A stretch of 64,000 nucleotides of DNA from Papilionanthe hookeriana x Papilionanthe teres (GCA_022702705.1 CM040424.1:80355452-80419451); one strand, 5' to 3'. Shown: positions 22,478 to 33,672, counted from the first letter of the stretch. Numbers and translations are program-made. Notes: generated by a model not told the origin, from the sequence alone.

Positions 22478-22735
22478 AGTGCCCCAACCGTTTGGGGCAG
22501 TTTATAAGTGCGGTGATGTTTTTGAAAACGCCGCATAACCGTTTGATTTGCGCGTTTTTGAAAACGTTGCCTACTACGTTCATGTTGTTTACACTAAATG
22601 CATGTCGCGGGTTGACCCCCACGGTTGACTCGCGGGTCGACTTGTGAGCTGCGTTTCAGGATAAACTGCTTATCCTGCCTAAGTCCGTGAAGCCAATGAT
22701 TTTATTAAGAAATTCATGCAGTTTTTCACGATCAA
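22478..22735. repeat. Fragment of GTTTGGGGCAGC (Harbinger-like) element
   Basis: CCGTTTGGGGCAGTTTATAA, then GTGCGGTGATGTTTTTGAAA and ACGCC match the left end of the 860-bp element at 31787. A right-end-like GATAAACTGCTTATCCTGCC is at about 22660-22680. Moderate GC in an AT-rich setting. Confidence 0.5.
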
Positions 22736-22964
22736 TTAACTTATCATACCTAAAACTCAAAATCTCAATTACATATTGTTTTCCCTAAATTTTGGGATTT
22801 CAATCCAACTTATTGAATTTTTCATTTTATTTTTAATTAATATGCTACACATTCAAACGCTTTATATAATAATCTAAAGATTTTTTTTTATAACTATAAA
22901 TGCTCCACTAATTATTATATATACACAAGAAAAAAATATATAATTATATAAAAATATTTTTTAA

Positions 22965-23138
22965 ATTTTTATATTTATAAGTATAACACTTAAATCGCTA
23001 ACATGACAATAAAAATATAGTATTACTAACATTTTAAAAGTCAAATATATTTTTTTCATATATAAAATGATAATACAATATTTTAGGTGTTAGATATGTA
23101 TATACATAAGAATTGTGTGGTATGCATGTGAATTTTCC
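22965..23138. mobile_element. TTTACATAC MITE, right part
   Basis: Ends TTTTAGGTGTTAGATATGTA, then TATACATAAGAATTGTGTGG and TATGCATGTGAATTTTCC at 23138, a clean family right end. The left arm is reduced to TTATAAGTATAACAC. Confidence 0.55.
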
Positions 23139-23404
23139 TCTCTTTTGCTCTTATTTTACATTATAAGGTCTATTATACTAGATATGTATTAAATATGTAT
23201 TGATAAAGAATTTTATTTAGCCTGATAAAAATAATTTATTTTTCACGAGTTTTTTCTATATTTTATACCCAATAAGAAAAAGTAGAGTGTATCTAGCATG
23301 TGAGCAAATATTGTATTGTATTATTTTTTTATTTTATTATTATTATTTTTTTGTCAGTATGCTTTAATTCTCTTTTATTTACTGAAGTGATTATGTCTAA
23401 TTTT
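23139..23404. other. AT-rich DNA, no gene
   Basis: Nothing recognised; T-rich runs near 23320-23350. Confidence 0.5.
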
Positions 23405-23581
23405 TACATATGTAATTGTAACTCTATTTCAGCTGGTTTTTTTCTCTCTCCCCACGAGTTTATAGTGGAATAATCTCTCTTAGTAAACATAGGTGAATTG
23501 GTGTTGAATCACATAAATTACATTGTGTTTGATTGCTTATTTGTCGTGTGATTTTGTTGTTCGCATTGTTTTGCACGACAG
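23405..23581 (+). repeat. End of 5' LTR, copia element 2
   Basis: From AATTGTAACTCTATTTCAGC through AATCACATAAATTACA to TTGTTTTGCACGACA it aligns with the 3' LTR at about 28213-28384. The LTR start is not preserved or not recognisable. Confidence 0.65.
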
Positions 23582-23600
23582 TTGATACCAGAGCCAGTTT
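23582..23600 (+). other. Primer binding site, copia element 2
   Basis: TTGATACCAGAGCC follows the LTR end and corresponds to the initiator tRNA-Met site used by plant copia elements (TGGTATCAGAGC) with changes. An identical site sits in the tandem copy near 24676. Confidence 0.6.
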
Positions 23601-23690
23601 TGTGTGATTCTGGCAACGGTAGGTTGTGATTTCGGCGAAGTCGCTAACACGTGATAAATTGATCGAAGCAAGTTAGGTTACGAGATTTGG

Positions 23691-23900
23691 TTGACCATGG
23701 ATAATAACATGTCGTTAGGTAATTCAAGATCTACCACAGTGATGAAAAATGTGTCGAGTCATGAACTACTTATGTATCCCGTCAAGATTGATATGACAAA
23801 ATTTGTTGTCGAAGTGAACTTTGGCACGTGGCGATGTGATGTGGTAAATTCGTTGTATTCTTTGAATATGGAGGAAGCGAGAATTGCCGCACGGAAGTAA
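23691..23900 (+). pseudogene. Copia gag N-terminus, copy 1
   Basis: 69 codons starting MDNNM at 23697 (upstream in-frame MTMDNNM at 23691). Includes the gag-type FVVEVNFGTWRCDVVNSLYS, comparable with the conserved F.G.NFG.W...V. block of copia gag. A stop follows ARK. No zinc knuckle is found downstream. Confidence 0.6.
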
Positions 23901-24833
23901 TCCGCGCTCTTTCTTTTGTTATTCCGCCTTTATCGCATGTCCTGCTTTTTCGGTTCCTCTCGTCTCCTTATCATTCACATGATCCCGAAGAGAGACTTAT
24001 TCAAAAAGAGGAAGTATATGACAATGGAAAAACTGGCGACTTCTTCAAAAATAAAAAAAAATGAATGAAAACACGCGAAAATGACTCAGCCATGCCATAT
24101 TTACTGGATTGGGTTTGATTTGAGGGTGTGACTATCCAGTCGAAAACTAATAATCTTAAAAAGGACTCAGGCAGACCAGATTTACAGAACAGGTATGATT
24201 GAGGGGTTCTATAGTAATAGATCAATCTATCTAACATATACTTTGAAATGATAGAAATGTGAGGGCCTCTACCTGAACCTACGTCGAAACGGTAGAGGAG
24301 AAGGTTGGATCATCTAGTGTGATCTGAGTCATTTGTTATGCATCTATTGAAAAGGGACCCTGATTGCGAGTCTAATGATCCCCTTGAACAGAAGCACCCA
24401 TCACAACATCCCGATTGAAGTGGAAACTAACTCGTGCCCGATAAATTGCAGTTAATTGAGAAGGCCTGATCATCTCGTGTGAAGTGGGTCATCTATTGTG
24501 CTACCCCACGAAAAACTGACTAGGAAGTCCTCGCCGAGTGAAGTACCCATCACAACTATCGAGTGGCTATAAAGGCCAAAATATCCTGATCGAGGCGTTG
24601 AATCACATAAATCACATAGTGTTTGATTGCTTATTTGTTGTGTGATTTTGTTGTTCGCATTGTTTTGCACAACAGTTGATACCAGAGCCAGTTTTGTGTG
24701 ATTCTGGCAGAGGGAGGTTGTGATTTCGGCGAAGTCGGTAACACGTGATAAATTGATCGAAGCAAGTTAAGTTACGAGATTTGGTTGGCCCATGGATAAT
24801 AACATGTCGTTAGGTAATTGAAGATCTACCACA

Positions 24834-25162
24834 GTGATGAAAAATGCGTCGAGTCATGAATTGGTTATGTATCCCGTCAAGATTGATATGAAAAAATTTG
24901 TTGGCGAGTGGAACTTTGGCACGTGGCGATGTGATGTGATAAATGCATTGTATTTATTGAATTGGAGGAAGCGAGAATTGTCCCACGGAAGTTCTCCACG
25001 CTCTTTCTTTTGTTATTTCACCTTTATTGCATGTCATGTTTTTCCGGTTTCTCTCTTCTCCTTATCATTCACATGATTCTGAAGAGAGACTTATTTAGAA
25101 AGAGGAAGTATATGACGATGGAAAAAAATAGCAACTCCTTCAAAAATAAAAAAAAGAAATGA
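24834..25162 (+). pseudogene. Copia gag N-terminus, copy 2
   Basis: Second copy of the gag start (KKFVGEWNFGTWRCDVINAL). Its upstream ATG is separated by a TGA at the position where copy 1 reads an Ser-containing stretch, and it shifts frame after NAL. Noncoding tail follows. Confidence 0.55.
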
Positions 25163-25690
25163 ATGAAAACACGCGAAAAGGACTCAGCCAGGCCAGATTT
25201 GCTGGATAAGGTTTGACTAAGGGTGAGATTATTTAGTCGAAAGCTACTAACCTTGAAAAGGACTTGGGCAGACTAGATTTACTGGACATGTATGATTAAG
25301 GGGTTCAGTAATAACAGATCAATCTATCTAACCTATACTTTGAAACGATAGAAAGGTGAGGGCCTCTACCTGAACCAACTTTGAAACAGTAAAAGAGAAG
25401 GTTGGATCATCACGTGTGATCCGAGTCATCTGTTATGCATCTATTGAAAAGGGACCCCGATTGCAAGTCTAATTGATCCCCTTGAACAGAAGCACCCATC
25501 ATAACATCCCGATTAAAGTGGATACCAACTCGTGCCCAGTGCGTCGCGGTTAATTGAGAAGGCCTGGTCATCTCGTATGAATTTGGTCATCTATTGTGCT
25601 CTAGCACAAAAAATTGACTAGGAAGTCCTCGCCGAGTGAAGCACCCATCACAACTATTGAATGGCTATAAAGACTAAAATATCCCGACTA

Positions 25691-26690
25691 AAGTGATAAC
25701 TAACCCATGCCCGAAGTGTGGTGGATAATTTAGATGGCCTAATCATCTCATGTGATCTGAATCATTTGTTGCGTCTCATAATAGGAACTGGCCAGAAGGT
25801 ATATAGTTCGAGAGACATCGTAAAGCGCAGCTATAGACCCAACATTGTAAAAAAGAGAAGATGTCCACATAATAGAGCCGACTATAGTGTCATATGGCTC
25901 GAGAAACATAACAAGGCAGGTTATAAAGCCGCAGAGCTCTCCTAAAAAGAGTAGTCTGAATGTTATATGGTTTGAGAGACTTTGAAATCAAATGGTTGTA
26001 AAGCCAAGGGGGTTCTCATAACAAACTGACCATAAAAATCACATTCATGAGCCAACTGGAGTATCTATCACGTTCATCTATGATAGGTGGGATACCAAAG
26101 ATCTGAACCCTATATGAAATGGGCAGTTGAAAAGAATGCTAGGAAAAATGCATGGCTTTCCCGCATACATGGGATATCGATCGAAATTGACTTCAAATAA
26201 TTGAAATATTGAAAATGTTGGTTAAGCAGGTGTACCAACCATAAGGTGCTTAGCACCACGGCTAAACTCAAACATCTCCCTCAAAGGGGAATCTACCACA
26301 CTCATTGATGATGAGTGGGACAAGCAATATCTACCATGCTTGATGGGTGGGATATGCTAGTTCAGACTCGCACAAAGCATGTAACTAAAGTTATGGTAAA
26401 AGAAATGCAAAAAAACCATTTTACGTTGATTGTTAATGTCGGGTATAGACTACCATAAGAAAATTACATGTTGCCTGGATAAGAACCCAACAATCGATTT
26501 TAAGAGACGCGCATGACTTCTCTTTCACATAACAAGTATCAATCGGGATCAACCTAAGTATATCCCTCAACAAGGAAACCACCACATTCATTTAAAATGA
26601 ATGGGACAAGGGTATCTATCTTGTCCGTATCATGATGAGTGGGATACTAAAGGTTCGGTGTTGACCTCATATTTATGAGGTCTCGCTTTT
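25691..26690 (+). other. Noncoding interior of copia element 2
   Basis: No gag-pol homology visible. Recurrent motifs of the type ATCTACCACACTCAT...ATGAGTGGGACAAG (near 26290, 26580, 26630, 26060) are short imperfect hairpins spaced irregularly. They look like degenerate internal repeats. Confidence 0.35.
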
Positions 26691-26819
26691 TCTTTATAGA
26701 ATTTAGGATTTAGCCGTAGGATTTCCTAGTGGCTTATTATAGAAGATTAGTATCGGGACCCATACCGAATTGAAATTAAATCATTTCGTGAATCATTGTA
26801 GTTTCATGTATTTGAATTT

Positions 26820-27080
26820 TAATCCTCATACCTTGGTCGAGTTGATTGGAGTCAAATTATGAGGCGCTAAATAGACGTATGGGCGCTTTTGCACCCAGAC
26901 CCGAAAGGGACTTGGTTCCTTTGCTCCCGTGTGCACGCAGCTTCGCGTGGACAACATTTTATGGATCATTGGACTACTAGAGACTATCCTAAGTGAAAAA
27001 GGTTCTCCTTCATCGAGGCATACACCGGGCGTGCATTGTATCGGGTAAAAAATCACCACTCAGTGCCATGTATGGCTCGA
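26820..27080. other. GC-richer insert of uncertain, possibly organellar, origin
   Basis: A 250-bp block of balanced composition with words such as GACCCGAAAGGGACTTGGTT and CAGTGCCATGTATGGCTCG, between noncoding DNA and a copia RT. The minus frame 26826-27059 (77 codons) has no known domain. The style recalls plant mitochondrial intron DNA, but I cannot confirm this without a search. Confidence 0.25.
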
Positions 27081-27160
27081 ACGGTCTGAAACTCAATTTT
27101 GCACCTGGATGTCTGTAGGAAGGTTTCCACTAATCTGGAAGCTACAAGAAACCATGCAAG

Positions 27161-28016
27161 ATGGAGTTGGATGAAGCTTATAAAATTTTTGACATGGAGA
27201 TTTCTGGGGACAAGATAGTTGAAAAGATTTGGCTCTCACAAGGAGCATATGTTAAGAAGGTGCTACAAAAGTTTGGAGTTGACTCGAACAAAACGATGAG
27301 TTTACCCATAATATTTCACTTTCAATTGAGTTTAGATCAATCTCTTAAAGGTGACCAAGAAAGAAAAAATATGTGATTGATTCATTATGTTAATATTGTG
27401 GGTACACTGATGTATGTTATGGTTTGTACTAGACCAAAAATTACACGAGTGGTTGGTGTTGTGAATAAGTTCTTAAATGATCTGGGATAGTAAGTGACGA
27501 GTTTTGAAGAGTATTTTAAGGTATTTGAAGGTTACAATTGATGTCAGCTTTAAGAAACAATCATCTATTGCTTACTTATGTGTAGATTATATAGATTCAG
27601 ACTATGCAAATCTACGGATGACTATTTATTCGTATTAGCAAGAGGTCCAGTAAGTTGGGGATCTGTTCTTCAGTCAAATGTTGCTTTATTTATTATGAAG
27701 GCTGTGTACATTACAAGTACAAAGGCGATGGCAGAAGTTTTATGGATCTAGGGCCTACTAGATGCTTATGAATTGATCAAGTGTCTCTAACAGTATTCTA
27801 TGATAGTCAAAGTGCGCTATTCTTACTATCCACGAATCCAATTCAATATGCCTATAACAAGCAAATTGATGTGAGGAACCATGTTGCCTGAGACTTGATT
27901 GATGACTACAATATTTTTTTAAAGAAGATAGATACAAAGGAGAATCCAACAGACATGCTCATAAATGTATTACTAGTCCAGAATTTCTCCTACTACAAGA
28001 GTCTAGTGAACATCTA
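27161..28016 (+). pseudogene. Copia reverse transcriptase/RNase H, element 2
   Basis: The frame 27161-27376 reads KIFDMEISGDKIVEKIWLSQ, then GAYVKKVLQKFGVDS, the copia RT segment after the catalytic site. VNIVGTLMYVMVCTRPKITR follows at about 27392. RNase H parts (SDYAN..., VFYDSQSALFLLSTNP, DVRNHVA) and the tail KIDTKENPTDMLINVL end near 28016. Frames are interrupted by stops and one small shift. The RT catalytic half is missing, replaced by noncoding DNA. Confidence 0.8.
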
Positions 28017-28125
28017 AGCTCATGATTGATTGCCCATTCGAGCATTTTAATGAACTACATGAGGCTTAATCCCTTCATGAGAGGATATGTGGGTAGCCAT
28101 CTTGGTGCAATTGTTTTTTTTTTTT

Positions 28126-28384
28126 TGTTGGAGCTTATTTTGGTAGTCTCCCACTTATTTGGAAGTGAGAGATGAGTTGGAAATTATTATATTATTAGGG
28201 CAAATTTTTGTGTGTGGAATTGTAACTTTATTTCAGCTATTTTTTTTTCTTTCTCCGCACTTGTTGATAATGGAATAACCTCTTCACGTTGAACTTGTCG
28301 GATTTGCACCGAACCACATAAATTCTAACATGTCTGATTGTTATTTGTTTTGTGATCTAATATTATGTATTGTTTTGTACAACC
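28126..28384 (+). repeat. 3' LTR, copia element 2
   Basis: Begins TGTTGGAGCTTATTTTGGTA, ends ...TTTTGTACAACCCA. Shares CTTTATTTCAGC, GATAATGGAATAACC, GAACCACATAAATTC and GATTGTTATTTG with the 5' LTR end. Confidence 0.65.
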
Positions 28385-29715
28385 CAAAAGTGATCTAATC
28401 TAAGACCAATTGAGTTTAATTTAACCACTTCATGTACTCTGAGAACTTTGAGAAATTAATCAAATGATCAAATAAATTTCAAATATTGCATGCTTTCAAA
28501 TCAATTACCTTATAAAAGAAATTCAATTTGAATCAACCTTCTTCTTATTAATACAAGAGATGATTATTTTAATATTATTCTTGTCCTACAAATAGAGACA
28601 TAATAGCTATTAAAAAGGCCATCAATGGTCATTGTAAATAATTTGAGCATTGCTTGATTAAGTTTTTTTAAAATAAAACTTATCATCAAGGAAATCAATA
28701 GCAGTACTATGCTCAAAGACTTCCTTCCTATCAATTTTAACCTAAATAATTTATTTGCATCTCACTGAAAACATTCAAAGATAATAATCTAATGTAATTC
28801 TTAATTCCTTAACACCTTAACTTATCAAAATAATTGAAAATCTATATGATGGAGGTAAATCTCTCTCATTGATCATTCAAAAAGATGTTTAACAAAGCGA
28901 TGTAATCATCTAAATAAAGATAGTGCATGTTTAATATGATAATGCCATCTTGATCATTATTTGTGATACGCCACTAATAAATTTCATCATCTGGCACGAA
29001 TCTCGGTGCAATCTTTTGAACAAGAAATGTTCAAATTTTAATAAAAAGTCATCCAGAGCTCTGATTTCAACAAACTTATAGTCGAATTGACCGGCTCAAT
29101 GAGATGAACCTAATGATATTTTTGAATGACCATCATAATCATGTAAGAAAATTATTTTAGGTTATTGATACATTTATAAGAATGCCACTATAATCTATCT
29201 ACTCACTTATTGAGGATGATGTGCTCAAAAAATCAAATTACTTATGGTATTTTAATTTTAGGAGATTGTATAATTCACATCATCATTTCAGTTAAAATTG
29301 AGACAACTATAATAATTTAATGGATATTTAATGCTAAATTGTCTTCATAAATCTTAGATTAACCTTTATGAAGCTCATAATCTTTCTCACATATCATTCA
29401 TGATTTCTAAAGTCAACCTACAAAATAATTTGGCACAACCACTCTTGCATATATCATGGAAAAGCCAATATGATAAACTCTGCTTGCCAAATTAATGCTA
29501 GTAGACATAATATTCAATCCACCTTTATTATCTATCTACCTTTAATAGGTAGCCACTTTAAAATTAAGATTTCTATACTTATGGGCTACAAGTAAATAAA
29601 GAGAGATTAATTGCAATCTTGCTCATGCTACTTGTAATAAATTCAAAATATTACATCATTGAAATAGCCATAGAAATTGAGATCTTTATCTTATTATTAT
29701 TTATTATTGTTGTTG
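28385..29715. other. AT-rich DNA holding an inverted copy of the 4341-4645 repeat
   Basis: About 28895-29130 is the reverse complement counterpart of 4341-4645 (AACTTATAGTCGAATTGACC, then TGATACGCCACTAATAAATT and TTCATCATCTGGCACGAATC). The rest shows no gene. Confidence 0.5.
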
Positions 29716-29719
29716 TTCA

Positions 29720-30220
29720 AAACGATGATGTTATAGATGAGGATGTTATTAGTAGAATTTAAAGTTGGTTGGTTGAAGTGGAGGAATGTTTCGAGCCTAT
29801 TGTGTGATTGAAAAATACCGTATAGACTGAAAGGAAAATTTTATAAGATAGTGGCGAGACCTGTAATGCTCTATGATGCGGAATGTTGGTCTTTGAAAGA
29901 GAAGCATATTACTAAGTTAAGTGTTGTCGAGATGAGAATGATTAGGTGGATGAGTATATCTGTGATAGTCTTAGATGGTTTAGTCACATTAAACGTCGAC
30001 CATCTGATGATTCGATTAGGAGATTAGATGTTTTAGATTCGACTTATGTTAAAAAAGGTAGAGGTTGAACTAGGAAGATTTGGGCTTATTGTATAAAAAT
30101 GATCTTAATTTATTAGATTTAAATAAAAATATGACACTAAATAGGACGCAATGTAGAAAAAGGATTCATGCAGCTGACCCCACTTACTGGGATTAAGACT
30201 TTGTTGTTGTTGTTGTTGTT

Positions 30221-30224
<4 letters not shown>
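29720..30224 (+). pseudogene. RTE-type LINE, 3' end with (TTG)n tail
   Basis: Across frame changes it reads KGKFYK, RPVMLYDAECWSLKEKHIT and EMRMIRWMS, then RPSDDSIRRLDVLDSTY and KRIHAADPTYWD. These are the C-terminal RT and conserved 3' end of plant RTE LINEs. It ends in GGGATTAAGACTTTG(TTG)n, the canonical tail, then (TTA)n. A 5'-truncated relic. Confidence 0.8.
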
Positions 30225-30270
<46 letters not shown>

Positions 30271-30271
30271 T
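30201..30271. repeat. (TTG)n-(TTA)n microsatellite
   Basis: LINE tail TTG repeats to about 30220, followed by about 16 TTA units. Confidence 0.9.
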
Positions 30272-30640
30272 TAGTACAATCCTCCCTAATATTTGAATAT
30301 GCAATATCTTTTAGAATCTCAAAAGACATCAATTTACAAATTTGTTTATTTCTTTGCACATAACAAAATTTCGGACCTATTAAATGATTTTATTTTTAAT
30401 ATTATATCGTTAATAAATTCTTTAAATATTTTTTATTTGATATTATATTTCTAAATATATTTAATATTTTAAAAATGATCAATATGAAAATCAACAAAAT
30501 AATCAAAAAATAAAATAAAACCATCAAACCTAAAACTTTCACGCCGAGAATGGAATCACAATCGAAACCAAATTATAAACATTTCATCTAAAGAGATCAT
30601 ACAATCATCATCACCATTATAAATTTTTTTGTTGAGAATC

Positions 30641-30645
<5 letters not shown>
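30272..30645. other. AT-rich DNA, no gene
   Basis: Nothing recognised. Confidence 0.5.

Positions 30646-30702
<57 letters not shown>
30646..30702. repeat. (AT)n microsatellite, left of solo LTR
   Basis: Pure AT repeat ending exactly where the LTR-like sequence begins (TGTTAGG). Confidence 0.9.
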
Positions 30703-30706
<4 letters not shown>

Positions 30707-31127
30707 AGGTAATGTGAAGACCCGGTTCACATTAATTTAATTAGATTTCTAATTAAGAATCTCACCGACCACATCCCACCTACCGCCCACCTACCTCCCA
30801 CCTACCACTCTCTTGGTTTCTATAAATAACATCTTTTGGCTTAGAGAAAGAGTGTCAAGCAAGTACAAGCAAGGGCAAAGCCAAGTCCTCTAAGGGAGAA
30901 AGAGAGGAAGAGAAAGAGAGAAAGAGTGAGAAGAAAATAGAGATTTTATTGTAAACGTCGAGGCGCTCGAAGGTGTAATTCCTCGAAGTAATAAATTCCT
31001 CTGCAGCTCCGTGGACATAGGCAAATTTGTCGAACCACATAAATCTGTGTGTCGCTCTTGTGTTTGTTTTTCGGCGTGCAATTTTTCTTGTTCTATTATT
31101 CGCTTTATTGTTGTCATTTTTCATCAA
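30703..31127 (+). mobile_element. Solo copia-type LTR in an (AT)n tract
   Basis: Starts TGTTAGGTAATGTGAAGACC. TATA box TATAAATAAC lies at 30822-30831, an A/G-rich leader follows, and the end carries TCCGTGGACATAGGCAAATT, then GAACCACATAAATCTGTGTG, typical of copia R/U5. The end is about TTTTTCATCA. It is flanked on both sides by long (AT)n, so it inserted into a microsatellite. No internal region remains. Confidence 0.6.
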
Positions 31128-31135
31128 AATATAAA

Positions 31136-31137
<2 letters not shown>

Positions 31138-31195
<58 letters not shown>
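31138..31195. repeat. (AT)n microsatellite, right of solo LTR
   Basis: Pure AT repeat; produces IYIY artefact frames in both directions. Confidence 0.95.
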
Positions 31196-31199
<4 letters not shown>

Positions 31200-31395
31200 T
31201 ATCATCAAAAAACAAATCTTGAGATTGATATGATAAACCCTCCTTGTTCCACCTTTTTTAAGCTATACTACTTTAGAACTCATATCATGCATTGAAGAAC
31301 CGGCCTGGCCATTTCTCCTTGTCTTCTTTTCACATAATCATTCATTTCATTGAAAAGCCCTTCAAGGCTACCAACTAATTTATTAAATAATTATT

Positions 31396-31644
31396 GGGAT
31401 ATTTACATATGTACCCCAACAATCCTCATGGATTTACATATTTAACACCTAAAATTTGATATTTATATTTATAATACCTTGGCGTGATAAAATTATTCGT
31501 AAAGATATGCATTTAACTTTTAAGAAGTTATTGAAATGTTATTTTTTATGTGTTTAGATTTGAGTGATGTGAATGTAAATATTAAAATACCGGTGTTAGA
31601 TATCTAAATCCGTATGAAGTGGGCAGTATATATGAAAATGTCCC
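31396..31644. mobile_element. TTTACATAC MITE, complete
   Basis: Left end GGGATATTTACATATGTACC and right end (reversed) GGGACATTTTCATATATACT. The arms continue as imperfect inverted repeats for about 80 bp (GGATTTACATATTTAACACC against GGATTTAGATATCTAACACC). The core is AT-rich and about 249 bp in all. Target duplication is ambiguous. Confidence 0.65.
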
Positions 31645-31786
31645 ATAAATATCTAATGACAACTATTAATTTGATTAAATACAAATATACATAATTTTAA
31701 ACATATAAATATAAATCAATATATATTTGAATATGAATTATTAACATGTGTGAGTACATGGTGTGTGCCCGCTCTGCCTACACTCA

Positions 31787-32646
31787 GTGCCCGTTTGGGG
31801 CAGCTTATAAGTGCGGGGGCGTTTTTAAAAACGCTCCCGCAGCGTTTGGTTCGCGCTTATGAAGTGCAGATTTTAAAACGGAGTTTTATTTTTGTGAAAA
31901 AAGCGGCCCGCGGGGGCCCGCGGGAAGACTCCTGCGGGCCGCTATTTCGATCGCGTTTCTTGCCTCTTTTACGCCCTTGCCCCGCGATTGAGCCCTACTG
32001 CCCCGCGATCGAGCCCTAGGAAGGAAGCCGAAGCTCTCACTGCTACGCCCGATCCTCGCCCTAGAAAACAGCTGATGCGCCTATGGATCATTCGGTTCGG
32101 TAGCTTCGGCTTCCAGAGCTTCGCTCTCACGACGAGCTCTCTGTACTCTCTCTCCTTCTCCTCTGTGGTACAGACCATTCCCTCCTTCTCCTCCCCTCCA
32201 TCTTCTTCTCCTCCTCCCCCAAACGCTCCACGAACTCATCTGATACTCTCAGCTGAAGCTTTCCTTCCCCTGTTTTCTGGATCTCGAACGGCCGGAGAAA
32301 GAATTTGATTTTAGACATTTGTCTTTATTAAATTTGGTTTTAGACATTTGTTCATTATGTAATTTATTCATTTTTTAAAGAAATATTTTGGTTTTAGAAT
32401 TATTTTAAATTTGGTTTTAGAAATATTTTAAATTTGGATTTAAATATTTTAAATTTGGATTTAGACATTTTGATGAACCAAACAGCAAAACAGTTTATCA
32501 AAATCAGGGGCAGGATGGTCATTTATCTAGATTCAGCTGTTTTCGAACCGCACAAACCAAACAGCCAGCCAGCTTATCTAGATCAGCTGCTGATCAGCAG
32601 CTTATCTGAATAAGCTGGATAAGCTGCAGCTGGCCCAAACAGACCC
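31787..32646. mobile_element. 860-bp Harbinger-like element carrying a GC-rich insert
   Basis: Terminal inverted repeats GTGCCCGTTTGGGGCAGCTT (left) and, reversed, GGGTCTGTTTGGGCCAGCTG (right), flanked by TCA at 31784-31786 and 32647-32649, fit a 3-bp duplication. Inside, 31860-32310 is GC- and CT-rich and resembles a plant gene leader, with frames 31750-32019 and 31988-32308 lacking known domains. The remainder (32310-32480) is T-rich repeats of ATTTTGGTTTTAGA type. No transposase. Confidence 0.6.
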
Positions 32647-32649
32647 TCA

Positions 32650-33118
32650 ATTTAATCAAAATGTAAACTTGATGAAGCACAAATCTTAATGCATTCAAGA
32701 TAAAAAAAATATAAAGTCAAATTCAAGATTAATTGAATGACTAAACAATCTGTCATATATAGAGTTGAATCGAGCGGTCTGACAAGAGGAATCCAATGAG
32801 CCTAAGATCGTTCAATTCCAAAATTATCAGAACATCTAAACATTGAATGAATATATTATGAAAGAAAAAAAAGAACGTTAATTATCCGATCAAGTATTTT
32901 GATATTTTGACTCTATTAACTGAATCTCATTTTTTTAAATAAGAGGAGAAAGCAACAAAAAATTAAGTCTGCACTCTTAATAAAACCTTGAAGCCAATAT
33001 ATATAACTACTATCCCTTGAGGTTATTGATGTCTAATACTATGACTCGGTTAACATCTTTATTTATTAACGCCTATTGTAATAGTAGAATGATAAATAAT
33101 TATTCATAACACTATTAT
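32650..33118. other. AT-rich DNA, no gene
   Basis: Nothing recognised. Confidence 0.5.
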
Positions 33119-33672
33119 TAGGGGTGTAAATGAGTTGAGCTTGAGCGAGCTCAAACTCTGTTTGTGTTCTGCCCGTTAAAAAATATTATTGTTTGTGTTC
33201 GGCTCATTAATATATTGAGTTCAAAAAATATGTTATTGTTCAATTGCTTGCTTAACGAGCCGAACACGAGCTATTCGTGAACAATGAGTCATTTTGATAA
33301 CTTATGTCACACAGTCTTAGGATGTTAGAGATAAGGCTGAGATTGAAAGCTTATTATTTAAATTAAGATATTAATTTAAATATAATTTACTTTATATTTA
33401 TTTTATTTTTTAACTAATAATTCTAATTGTTGTAATCTTTGTAGCCTTGGAGCCAATTAAATTATTTAAAAATAATACTCATTAATTATTTCGAGCTAAA
33501 ACGAGCCAAATACGATCGAATAAAACTTTGTTTATGTTGGGCTAGTTTATATATAGAGCATAAAAATTTTTTTCGTGTTCGGCTCATTTGCTTAATGAAC
33601 AAATCGAACACGAACTACTTAACGAGCTAATAAGATATTCGCAAACAACAAGCTGTTTTGACAGCCGTAACT
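33119..33672. repeat. TGTTCGGCTCG repeat, two parts
   Basis: 33119 starts TAGGGGTGTAAATGAGTTGA; the first part ends GAGTCATTTTGATAACTTAT near 33305. A second part at 33485-33672 ends CAAGCTGTTTTGACAGCCGT, the opposite terminus of the same family. AT-rich filler separates them. Confidence 0.6.

Larger units (their letters stand above)
23503..25690 (+). repeat. 1,094-bp tandem duplication of LTR end, PBS and gag start
   Basis: Copy 1 (23503-24596) and copy 2 (24597 to about 25690) are collinear. Both carry GTTGAATCACATAAAT, the PBS, the gag start (MKNVSSHEL versus MKNASSHEL), and a long noncoding tail with CCTGAACC and GGTTGGATCATC words. They differ at many single bases and small indels, so the duplication is not recent. 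Shorter internal repeats (GTGGATACCAACTCGTGCCC type) occur at about 24411, 25520 and 25682. Confidence 0.85.

Noticed and set aside
26826..27059. 77-codon minus-strand protein gene
   Set aside because: No domain or start context; lies inside a decayed retroelement. Kept only as a compositionally odd insert.
30855..31208. Frames with IYIYIY runs on both strands
   Set aside because: Generated by (AT)n microsatellite; the same happens at 16489-16872 and 60142-60345.
31988..32308. 106-codon frame as a gene
   Set aside because: Ser/Pro-rich, inside a TIR element, no domain; leader-like composition explains it better.
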